Shown: positions 32,470 to 42,887 of the stretch, one piece after another | How the letters are laid out: the number at the start of each line of letters is the position of its first letter | Numbering within the stretch: position 1 is the stretch's first letter | Origin: Salvia splendens | Taxonomy: Eukaryota; Streptophyta; Magnoliopsida; Lamiales; Lamiaceae | Direction of reading: 5' to 3' | Length of the DNA stretch: 64,000 bases | Assembly: GCF_004379255.2 (NCBI RefSeq) | Contig: NC_056048.1 | Span: forward strand, 15,771,197 to 15,835,196 | Notes under the pieces: model-generated | Told to the model about the DNA's origin: nothing | The model's database searches: none | Seen by the model: only the letters and a program-made list of their open reading frames with translations | Translations under genes and position numbers: made by a program

Positions 32470-32511
<42 letters not shown>

Positions 32512-32526
32512 TATTTGGCGGATTAT

Positions 32527-33661
32527 GCAAGGCTATTAAGCGGCCCGAAGGGAACCCCGGTGTGGTTCATTGATCGTCACCCAATGAGAGTCTTCAAATG
32601 GTCCCCGGACTTTGATGCCTACTGTGAGTCACCGATAGCAGCCATTTGGTGCAACCTCATCGGCTCCCAATCCATTTGTTCGACCATTCGGCCCTCTTTG
32701 CAATCGGCAAACTCCTTGGCACCCCGATTCAAGTAGATCGAGCCACCGCCAACAAAACAAGGCTCTCCTTCGCGCGAATTTGTGTCTAGATTGACATCAC
32801 AAAGCCGCCCCCCGAGGAAATTATTTTAGACATTTGTGGGAGAGAAGTGATGCAACAAGTCAGATGGGATAAGATACCCGCCTATTGCCGGGAATGTAAG
32901 CATGTTGGGCATTCAAGTAGCATGTGCTATGCGGTGGGCAACACCGAGAGGCCGAGCAAGAGGAACTACAACAACAATACAGTTCTCTTCAAAAGGCAAC
33001 CCACGGAGCAAATGGATCGGTCGAAAAGCAAGCAAACACAAATGCTACATCCAATGACAACAGCGAGTGGAAATGGCAAAAGAAATACAAGGGGAAAGGG
33101 GCAGCGCTAAGGAATAAACCGGATGGGGAGATAAGGTTTGACACGGTGTGGGAGGGTCCGGACATAGTGGGAGAAGATCGAGAAGTGGGCGAATTGGATA
33201 ATAAACCGCAAAACACTAAAGGAGGTCAATTGGAGAGATCGGCAACCAAGCATGCAAGTGGCCTGTATTGAGTTTCTAAGGTGGATAATGGACCTAGGGA
33301 CGGGACATGGGATCGAGATGGCTCACATCGACGGATGCCCTTGAAGTCCCGCGAGGGTTCACGAGGAGGCTCGAGTGGGGGATTTCGGCCATTCTAATTT
33401 GAGAACGGAAGGAATGGGGACGAGATGTCTAGAAATGTCATGAGTACGAATAAATACTACACTCTCATGGACAATGGAGAGTACGATGTTGAGGGGTGTG
33501 GCGAGGAGGATGTGGCGGCGATGGATATCCAACCACATTTGGAACATGCCGAGGATTCCCCTTTCAAAATTGACGTCGGAGAACACACAAGGGAGGAAGA
33601 TCGACGGATTGTCTTGTTTCAAGGAGGGCTTTCATACCTTCCGGGTACGAACCTAACTTGT
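32527..33661 (+). pseudogene. LINE ORF1 C-terminal part (element J)
   Basis: DUF4283-like second half (GTPVWFIDRHPMRVFKWSPD, then AAIWCNLIG, frame change at ~32670, IQVDRATANKTRLSFARICV, stop, PPEEIILDICGREVMQQVRW), CCHC knuckle (YCRECKHVGHSSSMCYAVG, ~32880-32935), hydrophilic tail (WEGPDIVGEDREVGEL) and the acidic end (MSTNKYYTLMDNGEYDVEGC) finishing GTNLTC and TAA at 33659-33661. The CCHC is complete (C-x2-C-x4-H-x4-C). Several frameshifts. Confidence 0.82.
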
Positions 33662-33665
33662 TAAT

Positions 33666-35138
33666 ATGTCTTACAATCTAATGTTTTGGAACTCTAGGGG
33701 AGTCGCTAATGCGTCAACCCAAAACGTTTTAAAGAGACTAATTAAATGTCACAATGTTATGTTTCTTGCAATATTGGAGCCACTCACAACCCCCAATCCG
33801 GACCGATACTCTATGGCGCTCGGGCTAAAGTTCAAAGGCGCTAACACAAACGGCAAGGTTTGGATCTTCACCGAAGAAGGGGCTCATTTTGATATTGAAG
33901 AAGACGAGGATCAGATTTTACATGGAAAGTTAACTTCCCACCGCATGGCTAGCCCCATCTTTGTCTCGGCCGTCTATGCAAAGTGTTCAAGATCGGAACG
34001 ATACCCACTATGGGACAAAATGAGGGACATTTCGAACCTAGTGGATGGAATGCCATGGTTAATTGGAGGGGACTTCAACACGATTCTCTCACGTGTTGAT
34101 CGGGTTGGGAGTGATACTAATCGGCAGGGCGAGATGATTGATTTTGCGGAAACTATTGAAGATTGCCGCCTCCTTGACCCGGGCTACGATGGAGCGGAGC
34201 ACACATAGGCCAAAAACGGGCTATTCGAAAGGCTGGGCATGATGTTTGTGAGCGAGGCATGGACCAAGATTTTTGAGGCTTCGAGGGTTTCTTCCTACAT
34301 CGGTGCAGCTGTATCAGATTACAATTTCACTTGTCTTGTGTTTGCTAAAGAAAGAAAATTGTTCGAGGGTGACCAACCTGCCAAGAGTATCATCGGATCA
34401 TGGCCCGATCCTCGCACGGTGCAAGATGGCGAGACCTAACACCGGGGGAAGTGGATTCCGCTTCCAAAACATGTGGATCCGACATGAAAGCTTTATGAAG
34501 ATTGTCCAAGACAGTTGGGAGCAACCCACCGGGGCGGCCGGGCTCCTAAATCTCCAAATCAAGTTGATACGAAGCAAAAAAACCTTAAAGGCATGGAACA
34601 AAGAAGTCTTTGGGAATATACATGCTAATCTCAAGAGGATGGAAGAAGAGATAGCAAAGGCCCAAGCCAACGTCGAAGCTGACCCCACGCCCCGGAACAG
34701 GACCTAGATAAACAAGAACTTTGCCGAATACATCCTCTTACTTAAAATGGAGGAGGATTTCTGGCGACAAAAGGCGGCCTTAAGGTGGCTTGCGGAGGGA
34801 GACAGGAATTCCAGATTTTATCAAAGCTGGGTGAAACAGAAGAGGGTCAGGTTGCGAATCCACTCCATTCGGACAAATGGCCAGGAGATTACGGATGAAA
34901 CTGAGATTCGCAATTCGGCAGTTGAGTTTTTCCAGGGTCTTCTTGCTCCGGACATTCCAGCGCTCGAGGAGTCGGACCTAGACTTGAACCATCAAATACC
35001 GCCTTCAGACGACCTTGCGAACCTTCATAAGGCCCTGGATCTGGACGAGGTGAAGAGAGCAGTTTTTGAGATATCCGGGGATAGTGCACCTGGACCGGAT
35101 GGATTCTTGGCCACGTTCTATCAAGTGTGTTGGTCGAT
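33666..35138 (+). pseudogene. LINE ORF2 N-terminal part: EN and RT start (element J)
   Basis: ATG at 33666, 1 nt after its ORF1 stop codon ends (33659-33661 plus spacing AAT-ATG region). MSYNLMFWNSRGVANASTQN, LAILEPLTT, FVSAVYAKCSRSERYPLWDK, WLIGGDFNTIL, then a TGG to TAG change at 34206-34208 stops EN. The 73-bp insertion disrupts the EASRV/TNLP region. The remainder (FRFQNMWIRHESF, MEEDFWRQKAALRWLAEGD, FEISGDSAPGPDGF) is open except a GAG to TAG change at 34706-34708. Continues at 42902. Confidence 0.85.
34280..34370. mobile_element. 73-bp insertion with 9-bp flanking duplication
   Basis: TTCGAGGGT occurs at 34280-34288 and 34362-34370 around 73 bp (34289-34361) that are absent from every other EN copy in the window. 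Removing one repeat and the insert restores the EASRVTNLP reading seen elsewhere. I see no convincing terminal inverted repeats. A 9-bp duplication would fit a Mutator-type non-autonomous element or repair filler. Identity unresolved. Confidence 0.6.
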
Positions 35139-35170
35139 TGGGAACGTAAGAGGTCATCGAGAATTGTAAG

Positions 35171-35200
35171 TTAGAGAGAGACGCTCTCCCTTCTCTCTAG
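35171..35200 (+). promoter_or_regulatory. 5'-terminal hairpin of the LINE family (also in C, F, K; related form in O)
   Basis: TTAGAGAGAG, ten-base loop, TTCTCTCTAG. The arms TAGAGAGA and TCTCTCTA are perfectly complementary. Equivalents: C 3415-3444, F 19495-19524 (-), K 29408-29436 (-), O 46230-46259 (-, with a 2-nt bulge). It lies at the very start of the conserved element sequence, so it would form at the 5' end of the RNA. Possible roles are promoter, RNA packaging or protein binding. None is shown here. Confidence 0.7.
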
Positions 35201-35406
35201 AATCCCCCACCACGTTTTGAGTTCCCACATCGCCGCCCACCCCATTCTCGCTCGGCTCACCACTGTCGACGGTCCCCCTCACGCCCCCGCTCCACCAGCC
35301 ACCCACCACCCTCCCGACCTCGGATTCTCACCAACCAACCCACTCCTTTGGCAAAGGCACGAACAAAGCTCCGGAGCGGCTGGTGACTCGACTCACTCTC
35401 TCGATC

Positions 35407-38400
35407 ATGCCGGAGCTCCTGCCGGACCCCCCCCCGGAGTCCGAAGAACCGCGCACCATCTCGGACCAGCTAATGGTCCTCCGGTCGGCCGAGGACCCTC
35501 TCTCGGACCAGCCAATGACTTTCACGTCGGAGGAGTCTCCCTCCATAATTTTTCCCTGCAAGAAAGTGGCGAGGAAAACTTTAAAAATGAAGGTGAAGGC
35601 ACGGAAAAGTACACCAGCCCCTCCCACCAAAGGCACTGGTCGGAAAAGGTTCGTACCCTCACCGATGCCGGAGGACAAGCAACTTAGGAAGAAGATTGAT
35701 TTCGGGACCGAAGGGAGCTCGCCGGTCGGAAGTCCAAAATGCAAAGGCCCCATCTTTCCGACGTCGATGGAGCCCTCCCCTAATCCCAACGGTGAAGATG
35801 AAGCTAAGATTAATGAAGAACTTGCCGGCGCCAGAACTGTTGACAACGCTCCGGCCGATGACCTTGCGGCCGGCGCAAACGCGGGGACCGGTGACGGAGG
35901 AGAGCACAACCCCCCACATGATGGCTGCTCGGAGAGAGATGGCTCTAGCATGGGTCAAAAGGCCTTGGTGGACGCGCTAGTCAACTTGCCCGAAATGGGC
36001 ACAACAACAAAATCACTTTCCGAAAGTTCCTTGGCGCCTTGCCACTTCGGAACACCACGTGATGCTGGCCCCAATGCATCCGTTGAGCCCCCAAAACAAC
36101 AAAAATCTAGCTCCTTTTTGCAGCAACCCAACTTTCCCGAATTGGCTTGGAGACCAAAACCTCCTTCCGAAAGTGGGCTAACTCCTTTCCGTCCCAAGAG
36201 CTCACGTGAGACGATTGTCGTGGAGGCCCCAACGCAACCAACAAAGGCCGAAATCATCCACTTAGCCGCCTTGGACTCGGCGGAGATGCTAGACACATTG
36301 GTTGCGCAACCTCTCATTACGGCCGGTCACAAACCACTGGAGTTCCCCCTAAACTCTTCGGGATGCATGCAAAGTGTCACACACACACCTCGGGATGGGA
36401 ATGGACCCTCTCTTGAGGACTTTCCCCCTCTCGAACGAGGACGAACTAGCAAGCTCCAAGCTACGTTTGAGGCTAGTTCGGAACATTACAGTGCGGAGCT
36501 CGGCCAGCCGCGACCGAAGTCGAACCCTAACGTCTACCGAGAAAAGCCTTTTATCGAGACGACGAACAAGGCCACGCCTAGTGCCGAGATGGTTGCAGTG
36601 ATAAGAGACACACCAACACCCAACGATACGCCTATGGATGATGCCGAACAGATCCTCACCGAGAAGGAAAAAGTCGAGAAGATCCACACCGAGAAAGAAA
36701 AAGCCGAAAAGCCGAGAATGGAAAAGCCGAGAAGGGCACACAACGGCAACGTAGGTGCCGAGAAGATCCACACCGAGAATGGAGAAGCCGAACTCAACAA
36801 TCCGAAGAGAAATGGAAACACACCTAAGTCCGCGACGGATGCCGCAACACAAGGGCCGAATGTAGTTAATCAACTTGGGGGGGGCAGAAGCTACACCGGG
36901 GACCTCGTCGTGGCCGAAATCGATGGTGGACTTGCTTAGGGGTACCCCGTCGGGCTCGGCGAGTAACACTCTACAAGGCCGGGGTGAAGGCGCCGCAAGC
37001 CACCCCGGTCGGCCGAAAACGATGGCGGACATGCTCAAAGGCTCGACTGACCCTACCGGCCCCCAAGCCTTTGAACCGGATAAGCTCCAGAACATTGGAT
37101 TTGCTTCAGTGTCCGACGGCATCCCGGCCATTTACTTCTCCGGAGCGGAAACTCAAAAGCTTGCTGAGAGCATGGGACACGCCATTGTGGGTAAGTTCTC
37201 TCACTCTATCCCCACGGGACTGCAAATCCAAAAGACCCTCGATAATATTAAACTTCGGTGTGGATTTAGTTGGAAGTACATTAATGCTAAACATATTCTC
37301 ATTCAATGCGAGGACTTGGCGGACTATGCCCGAATCCTTGGAGGCCCAAGGGGTACGCCCGTTTGGCTCATTGACCGACACCCGATGAGGGTCTTCAAAT
37401 GGTCCCCGGACTTTGATGCTTACTGCGAGTCCCCCATTGCGGCAATTTGGTGCAACCTAATTGGCCTCCCCATTCATCTTTTCGACCAATCCGCCTTATT
37501 CGCCATCGGCAAGCTTCTCGGCAATCCAATACAAATTGATCGAGCCACGGCAAACAAGACTCGGCTTTCATTTGCCCGAATTTGCGTCGAGATAGACATC
37601 ACAAAACCACCTACCGAAGAGATAATCCTCGATCTTGGTGGGCGAGAAACGGTGCAGCGAGTCCGATGGGACAAGATACCATCATATTGCCGAGAATGCA
37701 AACATGTCGGCCATGCAAGTGAGGTGTGCTATGCGACGGGCAAGAAGGAACGGCCGCCAAAGAGAAACTACCACAACGGCCCGCCAAAACAGCCACAACC
37801 CGAGAGACAGACCGAGAAGGGGAAGCAAGATATGGGGAAGAATGCCTCCAGCTCCAACGAATGGAAACATCAGGGGAAGAAGCAAGGCAAGGCCGGTGAT
37901 CGACCAAACAATAACAAAACAAATGGGGAGGACTCCGGTGATACTTCCTGGGAGGGACCGAACTCCAAGGGTGACTCTACTTTGGGGAGCGGACCGAGCT
38001 CCGGAACTCAGAATGCCGGGCTCATTGCCGGGATCGAGATTGGGAAGTCCCCACCGAACCGGGGGAATCCATTGCATCCCACCACCGAACCACCAACACC
38101 ACGTGGGAACATGGACGTGGAGTGGGGCTCCCCCAATGCGAGGAGCTTGGTCTCACCAGTTCGGCGAGGGAATCCGAGAGGAGGCGCGCGCCATGCTTTG
38201 ACAAGGGGGCGTGGGTTCTTCTCGGCAAAGAACCACATGAGCACTAACCAATATTATACTCTCATGGAGAACGGAGAATTTGATGTTGAGAATTGTGGGG
38301 ATGCGGACGAAGACCTTATGGAATTGCACGTGGGGGCCGAGAAGTTAGGAGGCAACAGTTCGGCCGAGGACGCCGAGGAGGTCGCTCCGAACAAAGAGCA

Positions 38401-38461
38401 ACACCGTACTGACTATCAAGGAGGGCCTTCAACCTCTTTGGGTACGCACCCTTCTTGTTAA
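35407..38461 (+). pseudogene. LINE ORF1p (DUF4283-like plus CCHC), one 1-nt frameshift (element N)
   Basis: About 1017 codons if the single slip is ignored. Start at the ATG of MPELLPDPPPESEEPRTISD, shared with K. Residues ~60-100: basic, NLS-like block. ~200-290: two tandem LPEM/LPEL motifs. ~340: SLEDFPPLERGRTSKLQ. ~415-460: charged TEKEK repeats. ~560-745: DUF4283-like domain (NIGFASVSDGIPAIYFSG, MRVFKWSPDFDAYCESPIAA, ITKPPTEEIILDLGGRET). ~760: CCHC (YCRECKHVGHASEVCYATG). C-terminus acidic (MSTNQYYTLMENGEFDVENC). A G run of 8 at 36877-36884 (7 in K) shifts the frame. Role: RNA-binding chaperone of the LINE ribonucleoprotein. Confidence 0.9.
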
Positions 38462-38463
38462 TA

Positions 38464-41400
38464 ATGTCGTACAATCTCATGTTTTGGAACGTGAGGGGGA
38501 TCGCGAATGCGCCCACTCAAAACGTTCTGAAAAGACTAATTGGTTGTCATAATGTTTTATTTCTTGCAATAATGGAACCGCTCACACAACCGGACCCGGA
38601 CCGTTTCTCTAAGGCCTTGGGGCTGTCCTTCATTGGTTCGAACACGAACGAGAAGATTTGGATGTTTGCGGAAGAGGGGTCCACTTTTGATATTGAGGTT
38701 GACTCGGAACAAATTCTCCACGGGTACCTCAAATCCCACCGCCTTGCTAGGCCGGTGGCCATCTCAGCCGTGTACGCCAAATGTACAAGGGCTGAAAGAC
38801 ATCACTTATGGGACAAGATGAGAGAGATTGCCGGGCCTCTTGAGGGAACACCTTGGATCATCGGTGGCGATTTCAACACCATGCTATCTCACCAAGACAG
38901 AGTCGGAAGTGATACCAACCGGCAAGCCGAGATGGTAGATTTTGCGGAGGCAACGGAAGATTGTAGGCTGCTTGACCCTGGTTTTGATGGAGCGGCATTC
39001 ACTTGGGCCAAGAATGGCCTTTTTGAAAGGTTGGATAGAGTGCTTGTCAGCGAGGATTGGACTAAGACCTTCGAGGCTACTCGGGTTACGAACCTCCCCC
39101 GGATTGCCTCGGACCATGGACCAATTCTTGTCAGGTGCACGAAGATGAACACATCCGCTGGAGCCAAGGCTTTCAGGTTCCAGAACATGTGGATCCGACA
39201 TGAAGGATTCATGGCCGTAGTGCAAAAAGCATGGGAGGAGCCCACGGGGGCGGGTGGAATCCTAAACATTCAAATCAAGCAGGCCAGAGTTAAAAAGGCC
39301 CTTAAGGAGTGGAACAAAGAGGTTTTTGGAAACATCCATGCTAATCTAAAAGAAAAGGAGGAAGAAATTGCTCTGGCCCAATCTTGTTTCGAAGCAAGGC
39401 CGACTCCGGATCACAGGACAGCGATCAACAAACACATTGCCGAGTACATCCTTTTGCTGAGAATGGAAGAAGATTTTTGGCGACAGAAGGCAGCTTTGAG
39501 GTGGCTTGCCGAGGGAGACAAAAATACCCGGTTCTACCAAAGCTGGGTGAAACAAAAGAGGGTTCGTCTCCGCATCCATTCAATACGTGTCAATGGGCAG
39601 GAGCTCACCGAGGAAGCCGAGATTAAAAAGTCCGCAGTGGAGTTCTTCCAACAACTCCTTGCCCCCAACAATCCGACACTTGAAGATCCAGACCTCGACC
39701 TAATCCAGCAGGTCCACTCAGCCGAGCAGTTCGCTGACATCGCAGATGCTCCAAGTGCGGACGAGGTCAGGAGTGCCACCTTTTGCATTTCCGGAGATAG
39801 TGCACCCGGACCCGACGGCTTCTCGGCCACCTTCTATCAAGCCTGCTGGCCCATTGTGGGGCCGGAGGTAGTGGAAGCAATCAGACAGTTCTTCAGAGGG
39901 GCCTTCCTGCCGAGGAGCATCACGGCCACAAGCATAGTCCTTATCCCAAAGAAGGCATCGCCGGAGTCATGGACCGACTACCGACCCATCAGTCTCTGCA
40001 ATGTTTTAAACAAGATCATTACCAAGGTACTCACCTCTCGACTCTCTCCTTTCCTCCCACAGGTCATCTCCCCAAACCAAAGTGGATTTGTCAAAGGTCG
40101 GCTCCTTAACGACAACGCACTTCTGGCTCAAGAGATGTTCCATGAGCTTGCTAGATGCTCCCCAGCGCCTAATGTGGCAGTAAAGATTGACATGGCTAAA
40201 GCCTATGATAGGGTCCAATGGCCATTCCTCTTCAAAGTTTTACGCCGTATGGGTTTCCCGGATTCATGGATTTCACTTATGGAGAGGTGTATTGGGTGTT
40301 GCTGGTTCTCGGTCCTTGTTAACGGGGCACCCTCGGGCTTCTTTAGATCAACTCGAGGACTTCGGCAAGGAGACCCGATCTCCCCCGCTCTGTTCGTAAT
40401 CGCTGCGGACTACCTGTCCCGAGCATTAGATAAGCTCATCCTCGGCCAAAAGGACATGACGTTCAAAGCCTCCCGGAGATGCATGGAGATCAGCCATCTA
40501 GCCTATGCGGACGACATTATCATCTTCACTCAAGCGGCGGCAAATCCTATGCGCCGGCTAAGAGCCTGTCTCGAAAAATATGAAAGAGTCTCCGGCCAAC
40601 AAGTCAGCCTCGCCAAGAGTAATTTCTATATTGCCGAGGCCCATGAACATTGGGCAAACTCGATCCAGGCGGAAGGAGGCTTCTCTAGAGGGGCCTTTCC
40701 TTTTCTCTATCTCGGAGTCCCTATCTATCGTGGTGTCAAACGCACGGACATGTTCCTCTTTCTACGGGAAAAGATTGCAAGAAGGATCTCAGGATGGGCA
40801 CACCGTCACCTATCCTTTGGAGGAAGGCTTACGTTGATTAAGAGCACTCTTGAAGCGATCCCCTTGCACATCTTTCAAGCCGTCGAGCCCACGGCCGGTA
40901 CCCTCAAGCAACTTGATCAACAAATGGCCCGATTCTTTTGGGGGTCTACGAATGAAAAGAAGCGGACCCATTGGATTGGATGGGAACAAATGTGCCGGCC
41001 CACTGATGAAGGAGGCCTTGGGATCCGAAAAACTATGGAGGTCCTCCACGCCTTCAATATCAAACTTTGGTGGCGCTTTCGGGAGCAAAACTCCCTTTGG
41101 GCAAGATACATGATGGCAAAATATTGCTCCAACTCCACACCGCTCACCTTGAGATTGCCGAGCAGGAGTAGCCCTACGTGGAGAAGGCTCTCAAGAGCAT
41201 GGCCCCTCGCGCAACCGCACATGAGATGGCTAGTGGGACAAGGGGACATCTACTTCTGGGATGACATTTGGCTTGGCAATAGCCCTCTGAGGGAACTTAG
41301 TCTTGATGATAGGGGAAGACCAACCACCCGGGTCTCGGAGTTCATTACAAATGGTGGTTGGGATGTGCCCAAGCTTCAACTCCTTCACAATCAGGCCGGC

Positions 41401-42628
41401 CTCCCTCAGCATGTTATCGATGGCATCATTAATACACCGATCCTCCATGACGAACAGGATATCCCGAGGTGGAACCTCTCTAAGCATGGGGAATTCACGG
41501 TGGCTTCGACATGGGACACACTTCGAGGACGAAACCCGATCATCCATGGTTTGGGGGACGTTTGGAAGGTAGGCCTCACCAACTCAATAGCCATCTTTAT
41601 CTGGAGGCTTCTCTCCAATCGGGTGCCGGTTGACACGAAACTTCAGTGGCGGGAGATTGAGCTAGCCTCTAAGTGCCAATGCTGCCCCCACAGACCGAAC
41701 ACTGAGTCACTCCAACACCTCTTCATCCAGGGATATGGAGCTCGCAGAGTATGGAGTGAGTTCGACGGCTGGTTCACAGGCCCGTTCCCACGCATCCATA
41801 TCAATGACACAATCCCTACGAGAATCGAAGTGTGGGCGCGAAGGTGCCAACAGCCGAACAAGAAACATCTTAGCCGAGCCACTCCATACCTCATCCTTTG
41901 GTTATATGGTCGGAGAGAAACAGGAGCCGCCACCAAGGCACACAGTTTAAACCACAAAACGTGGTATGGCAGGTCCACATGTTCATTCGAAATGCTATGT
42001 CTAATGGAAGCTTGAAGCCGAAACATTGGAAGGGAGTTAAACTTGGAATCAATATTCCTCAACAAGCGGCGGCAATCAGGGCGCTACCCCTAGCCATGGC
42101 AATCAAATGGAACCCCCCGGATCAGCCGTGGATAAAGCTCAACACGGATGGCTCCTATAATGAAGCGAACGGCAGTACAGGGCTGGCGGGATTATTCGAG
42201 ACCACTCGGGTAAGATGCTCGTCGCCGTCAGCACACCCCTTGAAGCCCACTCGGCGTTAGAAGCGGAGCTGTTGGCCATGATTCACGGGCTAAATATAGC
42301 CAAGGAATACGGCCTACCAATCTGGATTGAGTCAGATGCAGAGCAAGCAATCAAACTGGTCAATGGGACGGGATGGGGGCCGGCACTCGCTCGGCAAGCG
42401 GTGGCGCAACTAACCATTCTCAAACGCCAACTCAAATTCCGAGCCACCTTCATACACAGGGAGGGGAACAAAGCGGCGGACTTCCTTGCGAAAATGGGGC
42501 TAGTCCAAGACAGTGGCCTACGAATGCACTACAACTCAGCACCGAGAGAACTATTGGACTTGGTTAGATTGGACGAGATGGGAGTGTCGCACATCCGAAA
42601 CCTAGACGGGGACGGGCATCAAAGTTGA
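38464..42628 (+). pseudogene. LINE ORF2p: EN, RT, zf-RVT, RNase H (element N; two late 1-nt deletions)
   Basis: Begins at ATG 38464, 2 nt after ORF1's TAA; ~1388 codons overall, the first ~1150 uninterrupted. EN (residues 1-230): LMFWNVRGIANAP, IMEPLT, SAVYAKCTRAER, IIGGDFNTML, RLDRVLVS, ASDHGPIL. RT (~440-800): IVLIPKK, DYRPISLCNVLNK, motif A KIDMAKAYDRVQW, motif B GLRQGDPISPALF, motif C YADD (~residue 681), FLYLGVPIYRG. zf-RVT (~1045-1095): ASKCQCCPHRPNTESLQHLF. RNase H (~1220-1350): NTDG, EAELLAM, ESDAEQ, HREGNKAADFLA. Single-base deletions near 41905 and 42185 disrupt the zf-RVT/RNase H linker and early RNase H. EN and RT look catalytically complete. Confidence 0.92.
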
Positions 42629-42686
42629 TCATGAGACGATGGGAGACAATAGTGACTAGCTTTGTGGTTAATTGTATTTTGGAAAG

Positions 42687-42732
42687 GAGTATGATGAGGT
42701 CCGAACCTTGTGGGATCGGACCGCATACTACT
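42687..42732 (+). promoter_or_regulatory. 3' UTR long hairpin of the LINE family
   Basis: GTATG and GGTCCGA (42689-42704) pair with TCGGACC and CATAC (42716-42728), with GAGTA/TACTC extending the stem. The same structure occurs in I (24033-24075), L (32317-32362), T and E (-) and F (-). A and S have a different primary sequence at this place that can still pair. Confidence 0.6.
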
Positions 42733-42806
42733 CTTGATTTTGTTACGGCACACCACTTTTGGGTGTGGCCACGCCTTGTAATTATCTCTTGTGGAAATAT
42801 AGGGAT

Positions 42807-42838
42807 GAGGGACCCACGAACCCTCCACCGTAGAGGTG
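42807..42838 (+). promoter_or_regulatory. 3'-terminal double hairpin next to poly(A) (LINE family)
   Basis: GAGGG-(ACCCACGAA)-CCCTC followed directly by CACC-(GTAGA)-GGTG, then TTTGATT and poly(A). Seen in A, E, F, I, L, N, R, S and T. The stem of the second hairpin is kept while its loop varies (GTGAA, GTAGA, ATGAC, GTTAA, GTAAT). LINE RTs often recognise the RNA 3' end, so this is a candidate recognition element. Confidence 0.65.
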
Positions 42839-42842
42839 TTTG

Positions 42843-42885
<43 letters not shown>

Positions 42886-42887
<2 letters not shown>

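Larger units (their letters stand above)
27364..32508 (+). mobile_element. LINE K/L: twin-primed insertion with inverted 5' arm
   Basis: Flanked by a perfect 18-bp target duplication (GAGTATTTGGCGGATTAT at 27346-27363 and 32509-32526). Left arm K (27364-29442) is the 5' UTR and most of ORF1 in inverted orientation, with the element's 5' hairpin (29408-29436) at the inner junction. Right arm L (29461-32508) is RT to poly(A) in + orientation. Eighteen nt of filler join them. The EN domain and end of ORF1 are lost between the arms. This is the arrangement expected from twin priming. Poly(A) is 39 nt (32470-32508). Sequence is nearly identical to LINE N. Confidence 0.93.
32509..35140 (+). mobile_element. 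LINE J, piece 2 of 4 (ORF1 end to RT start)
   Basis: Resumes J at the right-hand target duplication of K/L and ends at the left-hand duplication of N (GTGTGTTGGTCGATTG, 35125-35140). Contains the C-terminal half of ORF1, the ORF1/ORF2 junction at 33659-33665 and ORF2 up to SGDSAPGPDGFLATFYQVCW. A 73-bp foreign insertion with 9-bp flanking repeats lies at 34289-34361. Confidence 0.88.
35141..42885 (+). mobile_element. LINE N: full-length, near-intact copy (reference for the family)
   Basis: 7745 bp between two 16-bp target duplications (GTGTGTTGGTCGATTG, 35125-35140 and 42886-42901) in host J. Order: 25 nt of non-homologous 5' sequence (35141-35165), 5' hairpin (35171-35200), C-rich 5' UTR, ORF1 (35407-38461), ORF2 (38464-42628), 3' UTR with a long hairpin (42687-42732), two short terminal hairpins (42807-42838), TTTGATT and a 40-nt poly(A). 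The long poly(A), perfect duplications and near-identity with K/L point to recent activity. Confidence 0.95.
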
